Below, piece by piece: positions 1-13,127 of a DNA stretch of 64,000 nt. The notes beneath the pieces were generated by a model. That model made no database searches, was not told the origin of the DNA, and was given only the letters and a program-made list of their open reading frames with translations. The DNA comes from Zanthoxylum bungeanum (taxonomy: Eukaryota > Streptophyta > Magnoliopsida > Sapindales > Rutaceae), in NCBI GenBank assembly GCA_019454045.1, contig SKCR01001847.1, positions 62,001-126,000 of the forward strand, written 5' to 3'. How positions within the stretch are numbered: the first letter of the stretch is position 1; each line of letters starts with the position of its first letter. A program made the position numbers and the translations under genes.

Positions 1-1420
1 ACGCTTGATGTGACTTGCGGGCCGTACTTGAATTCGAAATGTGAGTGCGCTCGCAAACACTCCCGGGCTCGGATTCGCTAATTCCAAATTAACGAATTTT
101 CAGTTGCGACGTAATTAAATAATTATGTCTAGCAAAATCACTATTCACGTCGCTAACGAATTAATTCTAATTAACTCGTTCGCTCGAATTAAAATCTAAT
201 TTCAATTCCGCGTCGAAATCCAATTTCGTATAATATATCGAATATATTATTTTATCGATTAATTCCAAATTAATCGTTATCTCTCTTTTAATAATATTTT
301 ATCCCAGATAAAATATCTCTGTAATTAATCCCAGATTAATTTTCTCTCTCTACTAATGAATCTCAGATTAATTAAAGTGCGAGTCATACGTCATCGGTGA
401 ATCTTCGGGAAGCGACCCATGAGATCCCCGGATATGTTGACAGTAAATCCGGTCGTCGGACTATCCGAACACGTACGTATCTAGTACTACGTTTTAATTG
501 ATTTAGAGGACAAGGTTGGCTTCTAGCAAAGCGCCATGCCTACCCAATTCTCTAGAAATATCCTTACAGGAATAAGTGATCTATATCAGGCGTAGTATAC
601 GTAGTATTGCATATTACGATCCAGTATCGGATGTCATATGCTAGGCCTGGGGTTGGAATTGTGTCTGCCCCGTACGAAGCACATATCGGATCTCTGGTAA
701 TTAGTCTCTATAATCGGATAACTATGACCTAGTCATATTATCCCGATGACTGCAGTACATAAGAGAACCAGTTCCGTATCCTTCGTGACCATCATCTCCA
801 CTATGACTGGAGTGATACTTCCGTCTTGACATCACACCCAACACACTACGATTCTCAATATACCCAGCAGAGGCGTACACAGAACCTATTAAAGCCATGG
901 ACGACCTAAAACCAAAGTATATTGATTGTCGCAAGCATTAGCTGTGCAAGTCTCAGGTTAAGACCAAATACACCTACCCTGATTTCGAACTTCCATAGAC
1001 ACATAGTCATACTACCAATGGAATTTCGAGGGGTCTATCCAGAGCGAAGCTGTTTCCGTACCATCGGTAAACACAACCTCCTATTACACTTGCATGAGTA
1101 TCATATACCCAAATATATGAGAACTATGTCGTTATGCCCTCACAACACGCACAAGTGTAATACTAGTCTTTTACGCATTATCGATGTCCAATCTCGATAA
1201 TACTCTGACTATGGATATTTAATGATTATACCTTCATGGATTGATACTGTCTCATATCATCTCAATCCATGAACTAATCATATGGACCTTCTATCAGTTA
1301 TATATCTTGGTTATCTAATCACAAATGATAAAGTACAATTTCCTTTGTCACATAGTTAATTTGTACAACATCACCATGATATGTACAAATAGTGACGCTA
1401 TGGGTCATAATTGTCCAACA
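1..1420 (-). repeat. Copia-1 3' LTR (partial)
   Basis: Base 1 onward matches the sequence from about 8582 in the other LTR nearly base for base, and ends in the same GTCCAACA at 1420. About 480 bp of this LTR lie outside the window. Short open frames inside it (for example 922-1200) recur in the other LTRs but are not conserved as proteins. Confidence 0.9.
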
Positions 1421-1434
1421 ATCTCCCACTTGGC
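1421..1434 (-). other. Copia-1 polypurine tract
   Basis: On the minus strand this reads AAGTGGGAGAT, directly against the LTR end. It is the expected plus-strand DNA priming site and fixes the element's orientation. Confidence 0.75.
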
Positions 1435-4400
1435 CTATAGCCAGTCACTCGAGTGTCCTACACCCGAACTATGTACGGTTGGCTCAATTTCTACTGAGAA
1501 AAGGTTTTCGTCAACGGATTTGCATGACTATCATCTGATGCGATTTATACGATCATCACATCGCCACGATGTATGATCCGAACGAATCATATAAATAGTC
1601 AAATTATGTATCTGGATCGTTGATGAGACCATTAATTCTTTAGCCTGCGCTGTAGCCTAGCTCAGCTGCTAACAGAACTATATCTAATCTAATTAGATTT
1701 AGTATCGACCCAAATGGCTTCTTTTGCTGCTTCAGCTGCAGCAATATCCCGCTTTTGTTGTTTCAAACTGTATAGTACCGTTATTACGACTTATAATTGT
1801 TTTTATCGGTTAGGAAACTTGTAGCAGTGAACCTAGTCACTTCAAGTTCTCATTCTCCATAGTTTAAGACATCATCCTTAGTTCTCTAAGATACTCAAAG
1901 ATGTTCTTAACATCAATCCAGTGACTATCACTTGTATTGGCCTGATTGTGACTCTATATGCTCAAAGCGTATGAGACATCAGGTCGCATATATTTATTTC
2001 AATGTACGAGTTCTCGGAGAGTGTTAACAACTTTAAATCTATCCGAGTTCTCGGAGAGTGTTAAAAACTTTAAATCTATCCCAGTAGATATTTATTCCTA
2101 AAATAAAGGTTGTTTCTCCTAAGAATTCTACGGAGAATTTTTCATGAAAGCCAAGCTTTCACCGATTGTTTATGGGAATATCATTTCCAAGAAATGACAT
2201 ATCATCATTGTATAAGACATTTACTGTCAGTGCGCTCCCACTAACCTCTTTATATACACAAGAATCATTTTCGTTTTGAATTAAATCATAAGCATTATGA
2301 TTACATCAAAACGATAGTTCCAAGAACCTAATGCTTGCTTCAATCCATCCATGGATCGAATAACCTGCAAAACTTGTTTGCTTGTTTTAGTACAACAAAA
2401 CCGTCAGGATGTTGTAAACATCCTCCAAAAGGTTTCATGTTTAAGGAAAGCGATTTTCCCGTTCAGCTGTCATATTTCATAAATGAAACATGCAGCATCA
2501 GCAAGCATTATCCAAATGGATTTACTGTGGCAACAGGTAAAAGGTTTCGTCGTAATCGACACAATGTTGATAACGATACATTTTCGCTACAAGCCTAGCT
2601 TAGTACGTTGGTATGTTGCCTTCCATGTATGTCTTCCTTGAAGAATTATATAGTACTAATAGGCACAATGCCTTGCGGTACATCAACTAGTATCCAAACT
2701 TGGTTGATTTACATGGAATCCATTTTGGACATCATGGCATTTTTCCATAATAGGGAGTCGATACCTTGTATCACTTCCTCAGACGTAGTCAGTTTGTGTT
2801 CCTCAATAAGATTGACATCTTTATGAGGTGAGATCAGAAACCCATACCCCAGGTTATTTTCTGACTCTCTCCGACTTACGCGGTTCTTGTGTATTCGAAG
2901 ATTATTGGTATAGTTTCATCATTGATGAACTATTAGTGTTCCAATAGGAATCGGTGCCTGGAATAGCATTACTCTGAATTTCATCGAGTTTTACTATCCT
3001 CCCACTTACCACTGCATATAGGTAATCCTCTTAGGAAAACCGCATGGCGAGCAACAATTAAATTGTTCTCTTGTGAGTTGTATAAGTACTATATTTAGGT
3101 TTCCCTAGGATAACCTACAATTTGGCACTTATCCAATTTGGGTTTTAGTTTGGTATTATCCAAACATATGCCTAGCATTCCCAAATATTCAGGAATAAGA
3201 AAATCCAGTTTCTTTCCTGTTCATATCTAATATCAAGTCTGTCAAACAAATTTTTATGGAACCTTATTCAAAATAAGTTTTGCACTGTTAATGCTTATCC
3301 GTTGAAGGAAATGGTAGCTCAGAGCGACTCATGGTTATCCTAATCATGTCCAATAAATTTCGGTTTCTCCGTTCGGACACACCGTCAAGTTGACATGTTC
3401 CAGGAGGAGTTCTCTTTGAAAGAATACTATACCCTTTCAAGTATTTGATAAACTTATTGCTTAAGTATTTTAATCATGGTCTTACCGTGATGGTTTTATA
3501 CTTAAGCCGATCTGTTTGTCTACTTCGTGTCAAAACTCTAAAAGTTTCCGATTCGTATTTCAAAAGAAACACACAACCATAACGCGATGCCACATCCGTA
3601 AAGGTCACGAAATATTCATATCCACCTCTAGCTTAGCTAGATATAGGCCCACTTGCTTCACTATGAACTAGGGCTAACAGATCGGTGGCACTTGCATTTT
3701 TACCAAGTAAATAGTGTTTTAGGCATTTTGCCTAATAAAACTAGATTCGTAGACTTTATTTGAATAGAATCAAATTTGTCCTAGTACCCACTCTTCGAAA
3801 GTGTGGATATATGAGTCTTGTTTAATTGTGTCCCAGACAACAATGCCACAATTAAGTTTCAACTGATTAAATCAGTTTGAGCTTATTTGTTTGTCATGTT
3901 ATACGTTTGAGATTTATTTATATTCAAAATATAAATACTATTATTCACATCTAATGTGTTTATCTCAATATCATCTTTATATAATAAAACATTTTAGTGT
4001 TCTAGAATATAAAGGTATATCCGCAACGGATAATACACTGATATAGAGATAATGTTCCTAGTCAAACTAGTTACATTATAACAGTTTCCTAATTTAAGTA
4101 CGTACCCGAGGGTAGTTTCTAAACTTAGGTATCTACGGTTAAAACAGCGACTTTCGTCCCGTTTCCGATTCGCAGATTAATCTCAACTGAGGTCAGTATC
4201 CTGCTCATAGCAGATTCTGCACACCAGTACATATTTTTATGTACCACACTAAGTATTTAAAATCCAATTTTAATACTAGTAGTGAAAATATTTTATGACA
4301 AACATATTTGAAGTCAGAGCCTTGTCCGTCTTCAATTCCTTCATGTCTGCCTTGTCCAAACGGCAGTCACGCTTCCGCGATCCCGTTTGCCACAATTTAG

Positions 4401-4479
4401 GCAGACATTTTGGGATATGTCATTTATCTTCCTAGAAGATTATAATGATTTTGCCTTTGCCCTTTTCCACACTCAGAAG

Positions 4480-5232
4480 TAGGGGTGAGCATCGGTTCCG
4501 GCCGAACCGATTTTCCGGGTTTGGAACCGGAACCGGTTGTAATCGGGTAGGTTCCGGTTCCAAATATGAAGGAACCGATTTTATCCGGGAAGGTTCCGGT
4601 TCCAAAATGGTCGGAACCGGAACCAGTTCATGGAACCGGTTTATATGAACATAAATTTTAAACATTTGGCGTTCATTATTTAATTATACAAATTTTAAAG
4701 AGTCGTTAGTAATGGTTTTGCCAGTATTGAAGCTTGGAACGCTCGCGCTAAAAACGCTAAGAAAACCTGTTGCTGCTAAGCTTAAGCAACAAGCTGCTAT
4801 TCACCCTCGGTTTCGTCAGTTCATCATCAACATCACCCCGGTAACTCCTCATTTATTAAATTTTTCTAAATCAATGCATTTTGAAACGCTTTAATGTATC
4901 TTAATGAGCTATGTTAAGTAGCAAAGTAGAATTTATTAACTTCATTTTCGCCCAAGTAATTTCATTTTCTTCATTTTTGAGCTTCCGCACTCCGATTTGG
5001 TCCCCGTTTTTTCCTACGGACTCGTATCGTAATGTAGTTTTCATTAAAATATTTTAAAATAGGGTAATTTGAAACCGAACCGGAATCGGATCGGAACCGG
5101 ATTGGAACCGAATAATAGGGTACCCTGTTTAATTGGGTAGGTTCCGGTTCCACTTAGTGCGGAACCGAATTTTTCCGGGTAGGTTCTGGTTCTATACGGA
5201 ACCGGAACCAAAACCGATTTTGCTCACCCCTA
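4480..5232. mobile_element. hAT-type Pack-MITE 1 carrying an OPA3-like exon
   Basis: A 753-bp element with inverted ends TAGGGGTGAGC and GCTCACCCCTA, flanked by a perfect 8-bp target duplication CTCAGAAG (4472-4479 and 5233-5240). Both subterminal regions are full of GGAACCGG-type repeats in opposite orientations. It has no transposase. Part of the interior (about 4970-5080) is shared, inverted, with the second copy at 13128-13930; another part is a host exon found only in this copy. The 8-bp duplication and ends are those of hAT elements. Confidence 0.9.
4712..4840 (+). pseudogene. captured first exon of an OPA3-like gene
   Basis: The frame from ATG 4712 encodes 43 residues starting MVLPVLKLGTLALKTL and ending HPRFRQFIINITP, the characteristic N-terminus of OPA3-like mitochondrial proteins (LGTLALKT and HPRFRQ are the family hallmarks). 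It is followed by GTAACT, a plausible splice donor at 4841; the reading then runs into unrelated AT-rich sequence, as expected for retained intron. Only this exon is present and it sits inside a MITE, so it is a transduplicated fragment rather than a working gene. The exon itself has no stop. Confidence 0.75.
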
Positions 5233-5690
5233 CTCAGAAGCCTTCAGCCTAGCCTTGGCCTTTTGGAATGTTGAAGTAAGGTGCGCCTTGCGCTTCTTGC
5301 CTTATTGCAAACTTTGGCTTTGTCTCCTTGAGAATAGCCATTAACTCTCCAAGATTTTAATATTGCAATTTAGTACTTCTAAGATCTAAGGATAGATCTG
5401 TGAAGATCCTTCAATTTCAATATCATACTATAAGGATCTAATCCTTAGTTCTGATTAAGAAATTAAGGAGTTTATTTGGCAAGCTTTATGGATTAATCAC
5501 TAAAGTTATCATCACATGAAAATTCCAAATATCATGTTCTACTGTTTGCTTAACTCCGGGCTTAGGCTTAAGATGTTATTTTATCAAATAAAGTAACTTC
5601 TTAGTTTTCAGGACCATCTTGAAATTTTATTCCCAATTTGAAAATTAAAGTCGTTTAAATACATTTTCACCCAGGATAATGTTTTAAATA

Positions 5691-8090
5691 CTAATATTTC
5701 AATTTTATCTTGATTCTAATAGTCCAACTATTTAATCAACGATTTTAGGTACTATTTATTATAATCATTACTATAGTCCAACTATATAATCAACTATAAT
5801 TTAATTGGTTAAATTCAATTATATTGATTACTATAATCCAATTATAAAATCAACTATAATTAATTAAATCAAATATATTGATTACTATAATCCAATTACA
5901 TAATCAACTATAAATGAATAGTTTGAATATAGTACAACTGTTTTATTAAAACAACGATTAAATATTAGTCCAACTAACATTTAATTTATTTGACGAATGA
6001 TATTTGATTGAGCGTGTATGGCAAGTTATTAAACGAATATTGCAAATTTAATACTTGCCTCCCACTATTTTTCGGCGAGCCTCTAACCCTATGTTGAGTA
6101 CTCGGGAAACCGTGTTTCCTAGTGGGCTAGGATCCATTTAAATAACACACAATCTTGACTTTGGCCAACAAATTGTATGATAATTAACTAGGTAGATCTC
6201 TAAGATCAATTGGATCTCATCCAATTCCTAGATCCAGTAGAGGGACATCCAAGTCCGAAACATATATCTTATATATGCCAATATATCCAATATATTGCCT
6301 AACCTTTTTCCTCTGAATCAACTAAGCCTTGGCTTTGGCACAACAAACTTAGTGATCCCAGTTAAACGTGACCCATTGACCTTGGAAAGCTTCGTAATCA
6401 ATGTCGATGGACAAGAGGTGATCTTGACTTTGGCTAACAAATCACAACTTGGACAAGACACCGATATGGAACAAAGCTTTCATGATTCAAACACATCCTC
6501 AACGGACAAATGCCTTGACTTCGGCCAACAAACAATGCCAGTCTTGGATCTTGAGTAAGAATCACTCAATGGAAGGAAAAACACTTAATATTTTGTGAGG
6601 GTTGTTCGCGTGCAAATTGGCAACCAATTTATTATCTTTGTTAAGGTCACATCATCATACACCCTTAAGCATGCATTCTAAATACATAAAAAGGCGCGTA
6701 AATAAATATAATAATGATATGCGGATGGATACTTAACACATTGTTCCTAGAACAAATCTCTCACTTTCCTCTCTCCCGCTAGCAAAAGTATTACTTCTAC
6801 CCGTTACATAACACTTCTAAAGAAACCTCATTTACATTGAGGGGAATAGGTGAGAAGAGAAATACATAGAGTAAGGAGGTAATAGGCTGGACACGCAGGT
6901 CCAATTAATAAATTCTAAATTTATTACAACAATTTCCAAAATTGCCCCACCCTTCTAATATCCATCTGATATACATTATTCATGCATCGCAACCATGTAT
7001 TCACACAAGCATGTTATCAATCAATCTAATCCAATTAATTAATCTGATAATTAATGACCATCCAATGTTCAAACAACGATTTGATTTTGCGCGAGTCAAA
7101 CTCGTTTTGCGAATAAGTACTCAAAGTACGAATTCTTGAATTATATTAAACTACAAAATTAAATCCAATTCAATTTGCATTTAATACTAATTCGCTATTT
7201 AATTCCAAATTAAATATTACACTTTATTAACAAACCTTTACGACTTAAATTCCAAATTTAATCGTTACGGGTCTCAAAGCCCGATTAACATCCAATGTTA
7301 ATTTAATTAAAGTCCAATGAGCTTTCAATTAATTTCTAAAGGCATGGACTTTTGGTCAATATGGGTCAAACCCAAATACCAAAGCTCATTAAAGAATCAC
7401 CCTTATATGCCAAGAAATCAATTTAGGCCCATTAGGCCCAATTAAAGTTAAAGGTCCATTAAGTCATAATTGAACTTTATGGAAACGGTTTTGGGCCCAA
7501 TTGGATCCAACCAATTTAGCCTAAACCTTTCTTGGTACAACCGAGCCCATTTAAGCCCAATTACAATTTTACAAGCCCAATTTCCAAAATTAGCCCAATT
7601 AATTAAATCACAAAAAAATTCCAATTTCACAATTTAATTAACCAAAGTGTATTACATAATTAATTACCCAAATTAACATTTCCAAAACATCAATTAGCCT
7701 AATTAATTATGCTCATTAACATCAAAACATGTCCAACACATTTTAATCAAAAATCAAACTCATTTCACATGCTTATAGTCTCGACAATTAGGGTATTTTT
7801 ATGTCCGATTCGAATTCAATCCAATTAAATCCAATTCAACATTACCCAATTATTTTCCAACTCATCCAATGATCAAAAACACAAAATACCAAGACATTAG
7901 GGTTCTATGAAGATTCGACCAAGCAAACTATTTGGGGGAAAATTTGTCCAATTTAAAATTCATCAAATTGACAATGCATAACACCATGTTATCATAATTT
8001 AAGCATACTCAAACATCCAAATTCACTCAAACATGCTCAAATCAATTTTGCCCAATTTTAACCCTAAGTTCAAATTTCATGCTCAATCTC
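5691..8090 (-). other. Copia-1 long leader between 5' LTR and gag
   Basis: About 2.4 kb without a convincing gene. It is colinear with the leader of Copia-2 (41378-43581). It contains four loose copies of a short motif like TTGACTTTGGCCAACAAA (plus-strand starts near 6154, 6327, 6423 and 6514), which recur at matching places in Copia-2. The open frame 6295-6558 lies across these repeats on the antisense strand and matches no protein I recognise. Confidence 0.6.
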
Positions 8091-8102
8091 GCTCTGATAC
8101 CA
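8091..8102 (-). other. Copia-1 primer-binding site
   Basis: Minus strand TGGTATCAGAGC, complementary to the 3' end of initiator methionine tRNA, one base from the LTR. This is the standard Copia minus-strand priming site. Confidence 0.9.
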
Positions 8103-8103
8103 T

Positions 8104-10004
8104 TGTTGGATTTCTACGGTCTCGATGATCGATTAAAGCAATGAAACAAAATGCGAATACATCAAGGAAGTTGCAGAATACTTACATTGATTGGTTGTGC
8201 GATGCGACGAAGAACAAAACTCCAAGCTTTGTGTGATTCCAGGCTCACGGGTGTGGTTCCCTATCACCTTTGCAAGACTCCTAAAGCGTGCTAGCACTTG
8301 GTAATTTTTGCCACAAAAATCACCTTGCTTCTTCTTCATGTTCACGGCATAAACTAGAAAAATGAAGAGAGAAAGAGGCCCAAGGCCGAGAGTTTTGGGA
8401 GAAGAAAGAGAGAGAGAAGTGTTGGTTCTTACAAAAAAAAATTGGTAAATGATTTTCCAAAAATCATATACACAAAATTGCAACCAAAAAGTCAAATGGC
8501 AATTATGCCAACCACTTCCATCAACTATACACATCACTCAAGTGACAAGTTGTCACATCAATCAAATTGACAAGTGATTTGACGCTTGATGTGACTTGCT
8601 GGCCGCACTTGAATTCGAAATGCGAGTGCGCTCGCAAACACTCCCGGGCTCGGGTTCGCTAATTCCAAATTAACGAATTTTCTGTTGCCACGTAATTAAA
8701 TAATTATGCATAGAAAAATCACTATTCACGTCGCTAACAAATTAATTCTAAATTAACTCGTTTGCCCGAATTAAAATCTAATTTCAATTCCGCGTCGAAA
8801 TCCAATTTCTTATAATATATCGAATATAATATTTTATCGATTAATTCCAAATTAATCGTTATCTCTCTTTTAATAATATTTTATCCCAGATAAAATATCT
8901 CTGTAATTAATCCCAGATTAATTTTCTCTCTCTACTAATTAATCCCAGATTAATTAAAGTGCGAGTCATACGTCATCGGTGAATCTTCGGGAAGCGACCC
9001 ATGAGATCCCCGGATATGTTGGCAGTAAATCCGGTTGTCGGACTATCTGAACACGTACGTACCTAGTACTACGTTTTTACCGATTTACAAAACAAGGTTG
9101 GCTTCTAGCAAAGCGCCATGCCTACCCAATTCTCCAGAAATATCCTTACAGGAATAAGTGATCTATATCAGGCGTAGTATACGTATAATTGGGTATTACG
9201 ATCCAGCATCGGATGTCACATGCTAGGCCTGGGGCTGGAATTGTGTCTGCCCCGTACGAAGCACATATCGGATCTCTGGTAACTAGTCTCTATAATCGGA
9301 TAACTATGACCTAGTCATATTATCCCGATGACTGTAGTACATAAGAGAACCGATTCCGTATCCTACGTGACCATCATCTCCACTATGACTGGAGTGATAC
9401 TTCCGTCTTGACATTACACCCAACACACTACGATTCTCAATATACCCAGCAGAGGCGTACACAGAACCTGTTAAAGCCCTGGACGACCTAAAACCAAAGT
9501 ATATTGATTGTCACAAGCATTAGCAGTGCAAGTCTCAGGTTAAGACCAAATACACCTACCTTGATTTCGCACTTCCATAGACACATAGTCATACTACCAA
9601 TGGAATTCCAAGGGGTCTATCCAGAGCGAAGCTGTTTACGTACCATCGGTAAACACAACCTCCTATTACACTTGCATGAGTATTCTATACCCAAATATAT
9701 GAGAACTATGTCGTTATGCCCTTACAACGCGCACAAGTGTAATACTAGTCTTTTTACGCATTATCGATGTTCAATCTCGATAATACTCTGACTAGGGATA
9801 TTTAATGATTATACCTTCATGGATTGATACTGTCTCATATCATCTCAATCCAGGAACTAATCATATGGACCTTCTATTATTTATATATCTTGGTGATCTA
9901 ATCACAAATGATAAAAATGCAATTTCATTTGACACATAGTTAATTTGTACAACATCACCATGATCTGTACAAATAGTGACGTTATGGGTCATAATTGTCC
10001 AACA
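8104..10004 (-). repeat. Copia-1 5' LTR
   Basis: 1901 bp, starting TGTTGGA and ending TCCAACA as read on the plus strand, so with short inverted ends. The right part is almost the same as 1-1420. Related but more divergent LTRs belong to Copia-2 (36593-37378 and 43595-45458). Confidence 0.9.
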
Positions 10005-11595
10005 TATATGTCTCACTAATGAAAACTCACTAATGAAGAATATAGCTTAGGAGAATATTAAACATTACCTAGTAAGCTTGATATAAAGATCCAATATCAT
10101 TCTCCTTTGTTGAAATGGTTAGAGAACTTCCCAGGTTTATAAGCTTGACTTCAAGATCCAATCTTGATTCCAATGCTAGCAAGCTTCACTCCAAGCAAAA
10201 TTTAGACAATTTTTAATTAATAAAAGTTCTAATCAACTTTTATGTGGGCTTATCTAATTTGTCCAAATATGTATAATTAGGTGTGACTAATCACATTTGT
10301 CTACCGTTTTTATTTAATCCAATTAAATCAAGACAAGACTTAATTAATGGATTAGTTACATGTCTTCCAATTTGATTTAATCAAATTAAATCAAGCCAAA
10401 AACACATATAATTACATATTTGGAATTACCAAAATATCCTCAAATGGTAGGGATATTTATGAATTTACAATTAAATCATTATGTAATTATTGAATTAATC
10501 CAATTAATCTAATTAAGTAAAAGTAAATAATCAATGTTATCCAATAACATTTGATTATCTTAGTTGATAATTATAATGTCGAATATTATCTTTTATCAAA
10601 ATTAATCGATTACCTAAGTGCTCAACGAATACACTTTATAGTGAGACTCTATAAGTTCAGGAATGTTCGTCATATAAGCCTAGCTAGTATGTACGCAATT
10701 CGGCCACCTCTGAATTCACGAAAAACACGAACGACCTTTCTGAACTATACAAGTCGAGGTCATCATATTTGTTTATCAATCCCTTCGTCGTAGGCTATTC
10801 GAGTTGATCTTAGGAAATATAGAATACATCGTCAAGTGTCCGAGGCGCACATCTCATGTCGACATGTCCACGATTATTTATAACTAATCAGAAACCATTT
10901 CTGATATATGTGATTCACCCTAAGTGATCAATATTGGCCTTATGGTACACATACGGGCCGACGAATCCTATCTTGATTCGTACTTAAATAATCAGTGCAT
11001 CGATCCACACCCAACGAACATCTAGAGGCCAGACCATGAAAGATTTTTGACATACATGACATCAAAGTATGGAAGATCTCACACAAAATCAATGTTATCT
11101 TATAGTCAAATGATTACATATGCTACTCAACTCGAGGAGATTCCTATTGACAGTGGTGTGTACTTCTAACTATTAGGAAACACATGCGAGTAATTTAGTA
11201 TTCGGTCAAACCAATACCCACACGTCTACACAAGCTTCCAAAGCTCATGGTATATCGGGTTAAACCATTGGAACTCCAATTTTAATATACGACATGTGCT
11301 AGTCTTCTAGGTTATATGAATTTGACCGTATTCCAAAACCAACGACTATGAATATTTACTTTAAGAATAGTTTATAATAGTAATATTATCTCAATGTCGG
11401 ACCACCTAGTGTCCAGTATTACTACAAGACTGTTCTAAGGTTGATGTCATTCTTAGCATATTTATACATCAATCTAATATGCATAATGCCAATACTATTA
11501 ATAAGGTATGAAATGAAAATGTAGTTATTTTATTAATAAATAATAAAATGTACAATACATTATTTGGATTGGCGTTCCAAGCACCAACTCTAACA
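10005..11595. repeat. LTR-like non-coding sequence
   Basis: No gene seen. The texture resembles a Copia LTR and it ends in CAACTCTAACA at 11595, immediately before recognisable Copia RNase H coding sequence. It may be a solo or truncated LTR that Copia-1 inserted into. I could not find its left end or a target duplication. Confidence 0.35.
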
Positions 11596-11604
11596 GATTT
11601 AACT

Positions 11605-12261
11605 CTATACCAACTCAACAATATTGGAATGACATCAAACATATTTTACTTCATCTTTAGGGGATAAAAGACTTGGAATTATTTTATTCAAATATGCTAG
11701 CATAAAATCTAGGTTTTGTTGGTTATGTTGATGCATGATATCTCTCCGACTTTCATAAAAACATGTTCATAGATAAGCAAGTAGAGAATGTCTATGGTAA
11801 GGCACTTATCCGTCATATTTAGAGCAATGCAACTTAAATTCTGTTACAAATATCCCAATCGTGATATATGAAGACAATAATGCTTCTATTGCACAAATTA
11901 GAAGTTAGTAAATCAAGGAAGACAAAATTAAGCACATCTTATCAAAGTTCTTCTACATTCATGAGCTCCAGCAGAGCAAGCAAATTGACGCCAATATTTC
12001 AGAAGTTCGTACATAACATTGACATGTGTTGACTTAGTTGATTATCTTGATAATTCCTTCTAAGGGGGGAATATTTCATCAAGGGGAACATATTATTGAA
12101 ATGAACAGTTACAGTTAAATATAGATGTTTTATACTTTTTTTCATTCGACCAGGTTTTGTCCCATTTGAGTTTACTGGTAAGATTTTAATAAGAGAATAT
12201 TATACACATCCAAAGGTCAAATAAATTGTGTGAAATTAAAGTTATAAGGCCTAAGAGGGAG
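11605..12261 (+). pseudogene. Copia-3 RNase H remnant
   Basis: Frame-broken plus-strand coding sequence with RNase H features of Copia polyproteins: a stretch like YWNDIKHIL followed by KDLELFYS, then YVDA and YLSDFHK, and near the end segments resembling HILSKFFYIHELQ. Several stops and shifts. It ends in a purine run AGAGGGAGTG (about 12252-12262) against an LTR, which supports the plus orientation. Only the 3' end of the element is present. Confidence 0.65.
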
Positions 12262-12463
12262 TGTTGTAAATGTGAGTGGTCCATTTACTTTAGTATTATT
12301 TGTATTCTACTTTGACTCTTTATAACTTATCCAATAATATTTGAGGATAATAATCTCACTCTAATTTCTTTGTAAGTAGAGAGTAACTCCTATAAATTTA
12401 TTTATTCTACTAATAAAAGTATGCAAGATTATAAAGTATTTTATTTTCTCCTATTTTATAACA
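12262..12463 (+). repeat. Copia-3 3' LTR
   Basis: About 202 bp starting TGTTGTAAATG and ending TTTTATAACA, directly after a polypurine tract. The ends form the short inverted repeat expected of an LTR. No matching 5' LTR is visible in the window. Confidence 0.6.
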
Positions 12464-13119
12464 ATGGGAGTTTTTTTTTCACTTTAATACGTAAATTTAT
12501 TTGGTATTTGGTTAGAACGAGAAGAGAGAAGAGGAGATCAAATAAGGATGAAATATAATTTCATTATTTGGTTTGTACGTGAAATTTGAAGAGAAAATGA
12601 AATTACGTATTTTTTAAAGATAAATTTACCCATGTTGTACTAGACTATGAATATTTATTATTAAATTTATTAAAAAAATTATAAAACTATAAATTAATTA
12701 ATCTAAAAAAATAAATTATTATTTTAATTTGAAACTAAAATTTTATTTTATTTTACATAAACTAAATTTCACCAATAAGGAAGAGTTTAACTCATGCTGC
12801 CTTATAATCATCACTAAGACAATAGAAAACATTTTGCGTGGCATTATAACAAGCAATTAAAGTGGCGGCGACTCTAAGTTGTTCTATCATTGTAAGACTA
12901 TTAATCTTCTTCAACTCGTCATTCAACCCTACTTGTTTGTCATTGATTTCCTGTCCTAGTTCGTGTTTTTCTATTTAGGTTAATAAATTTTGATCTGATG
13001 GGATAAATTTTGATCACTAAAGTAGAGAGCCCAACAATCATGACAATATTTACAAAAAACTCATATAATAATACTATCTTAGAATCTATTAGACGTCCGA
13101 TCGCAGGATCATTTGTAAA
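12464..13119. other. AT-rich intergenic stretch
   Basis: No gene, repeat boundary or regulatory element could be supported here. Confidence 0.6.
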
Positions 13120-13127
13120 TTTTTGAG

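Larger units (their letters stand above)
1435..5690 (-). pseudogene. Copia-1 gag-pol remnant
   Basis: Decayed polyprotein, no function expected. Going leftward on the minus strand come gag, zinc knuckle, protease, integrase, reverse transcriptase and RNase H. The order is inferred from matching Copia-2: 1640-1720 matches the RNase H end (near 37600-37700), about 2335 matches the reverse transcriptase start (38514), 3180 matches the integrase C-terminal part (39363), 4130 the protease (40318), 4390 the zinc-knuckle area (40620) and 5240-5600 gag. Many stops, frameshifts and small deletions. Interrupted at 4480-5232 by a hAT MITE. Confidence 0.75.
1..10004 (-). mobile_element. Copia-1, decayed LTR retrotransposon, left end cut by the window
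   Basis: The element reads on the minus strand. Its 5' LTR is on the right (8104-10004), followed leftward by a primer-binding site TGGTATCAGAGC (minus strand, 8091-8102), a long leader, gag-pol remnants and a polypurine tract next to the 3' LTR, which runs off the window at base 1. The two LTRs are clearly the same sequence with scattered substitutions and indels. The coding part has no long open frame but aligns by eye, segment by segment, with the better preserved Copia-2 (36593-45458). A hAT MITE sits in the gag-pol part. The target duplication cannot be checked because the left end is missing. Confidence 0.9.

Noticed and set aside
922..1200. Open frames in the Copia LTRs (also 9504-9791, 36898-37158, 44761-45039) that recur at matching places
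   Set aside because: They recur because the LTR recurs; residues are not conserved as protein and the frames carry no domain.
4432..4665. Open frames 4432-4665 and 4445-4648 rich in GSG and EPEP
   Set aside because: Both are readings of the GGAACCGG subterminal repeats of the MITE.
7448..7630. Minus-strand frame in the Copia-1 leader
   Set aside because: Not conserved in the matching Copia-2 leader.
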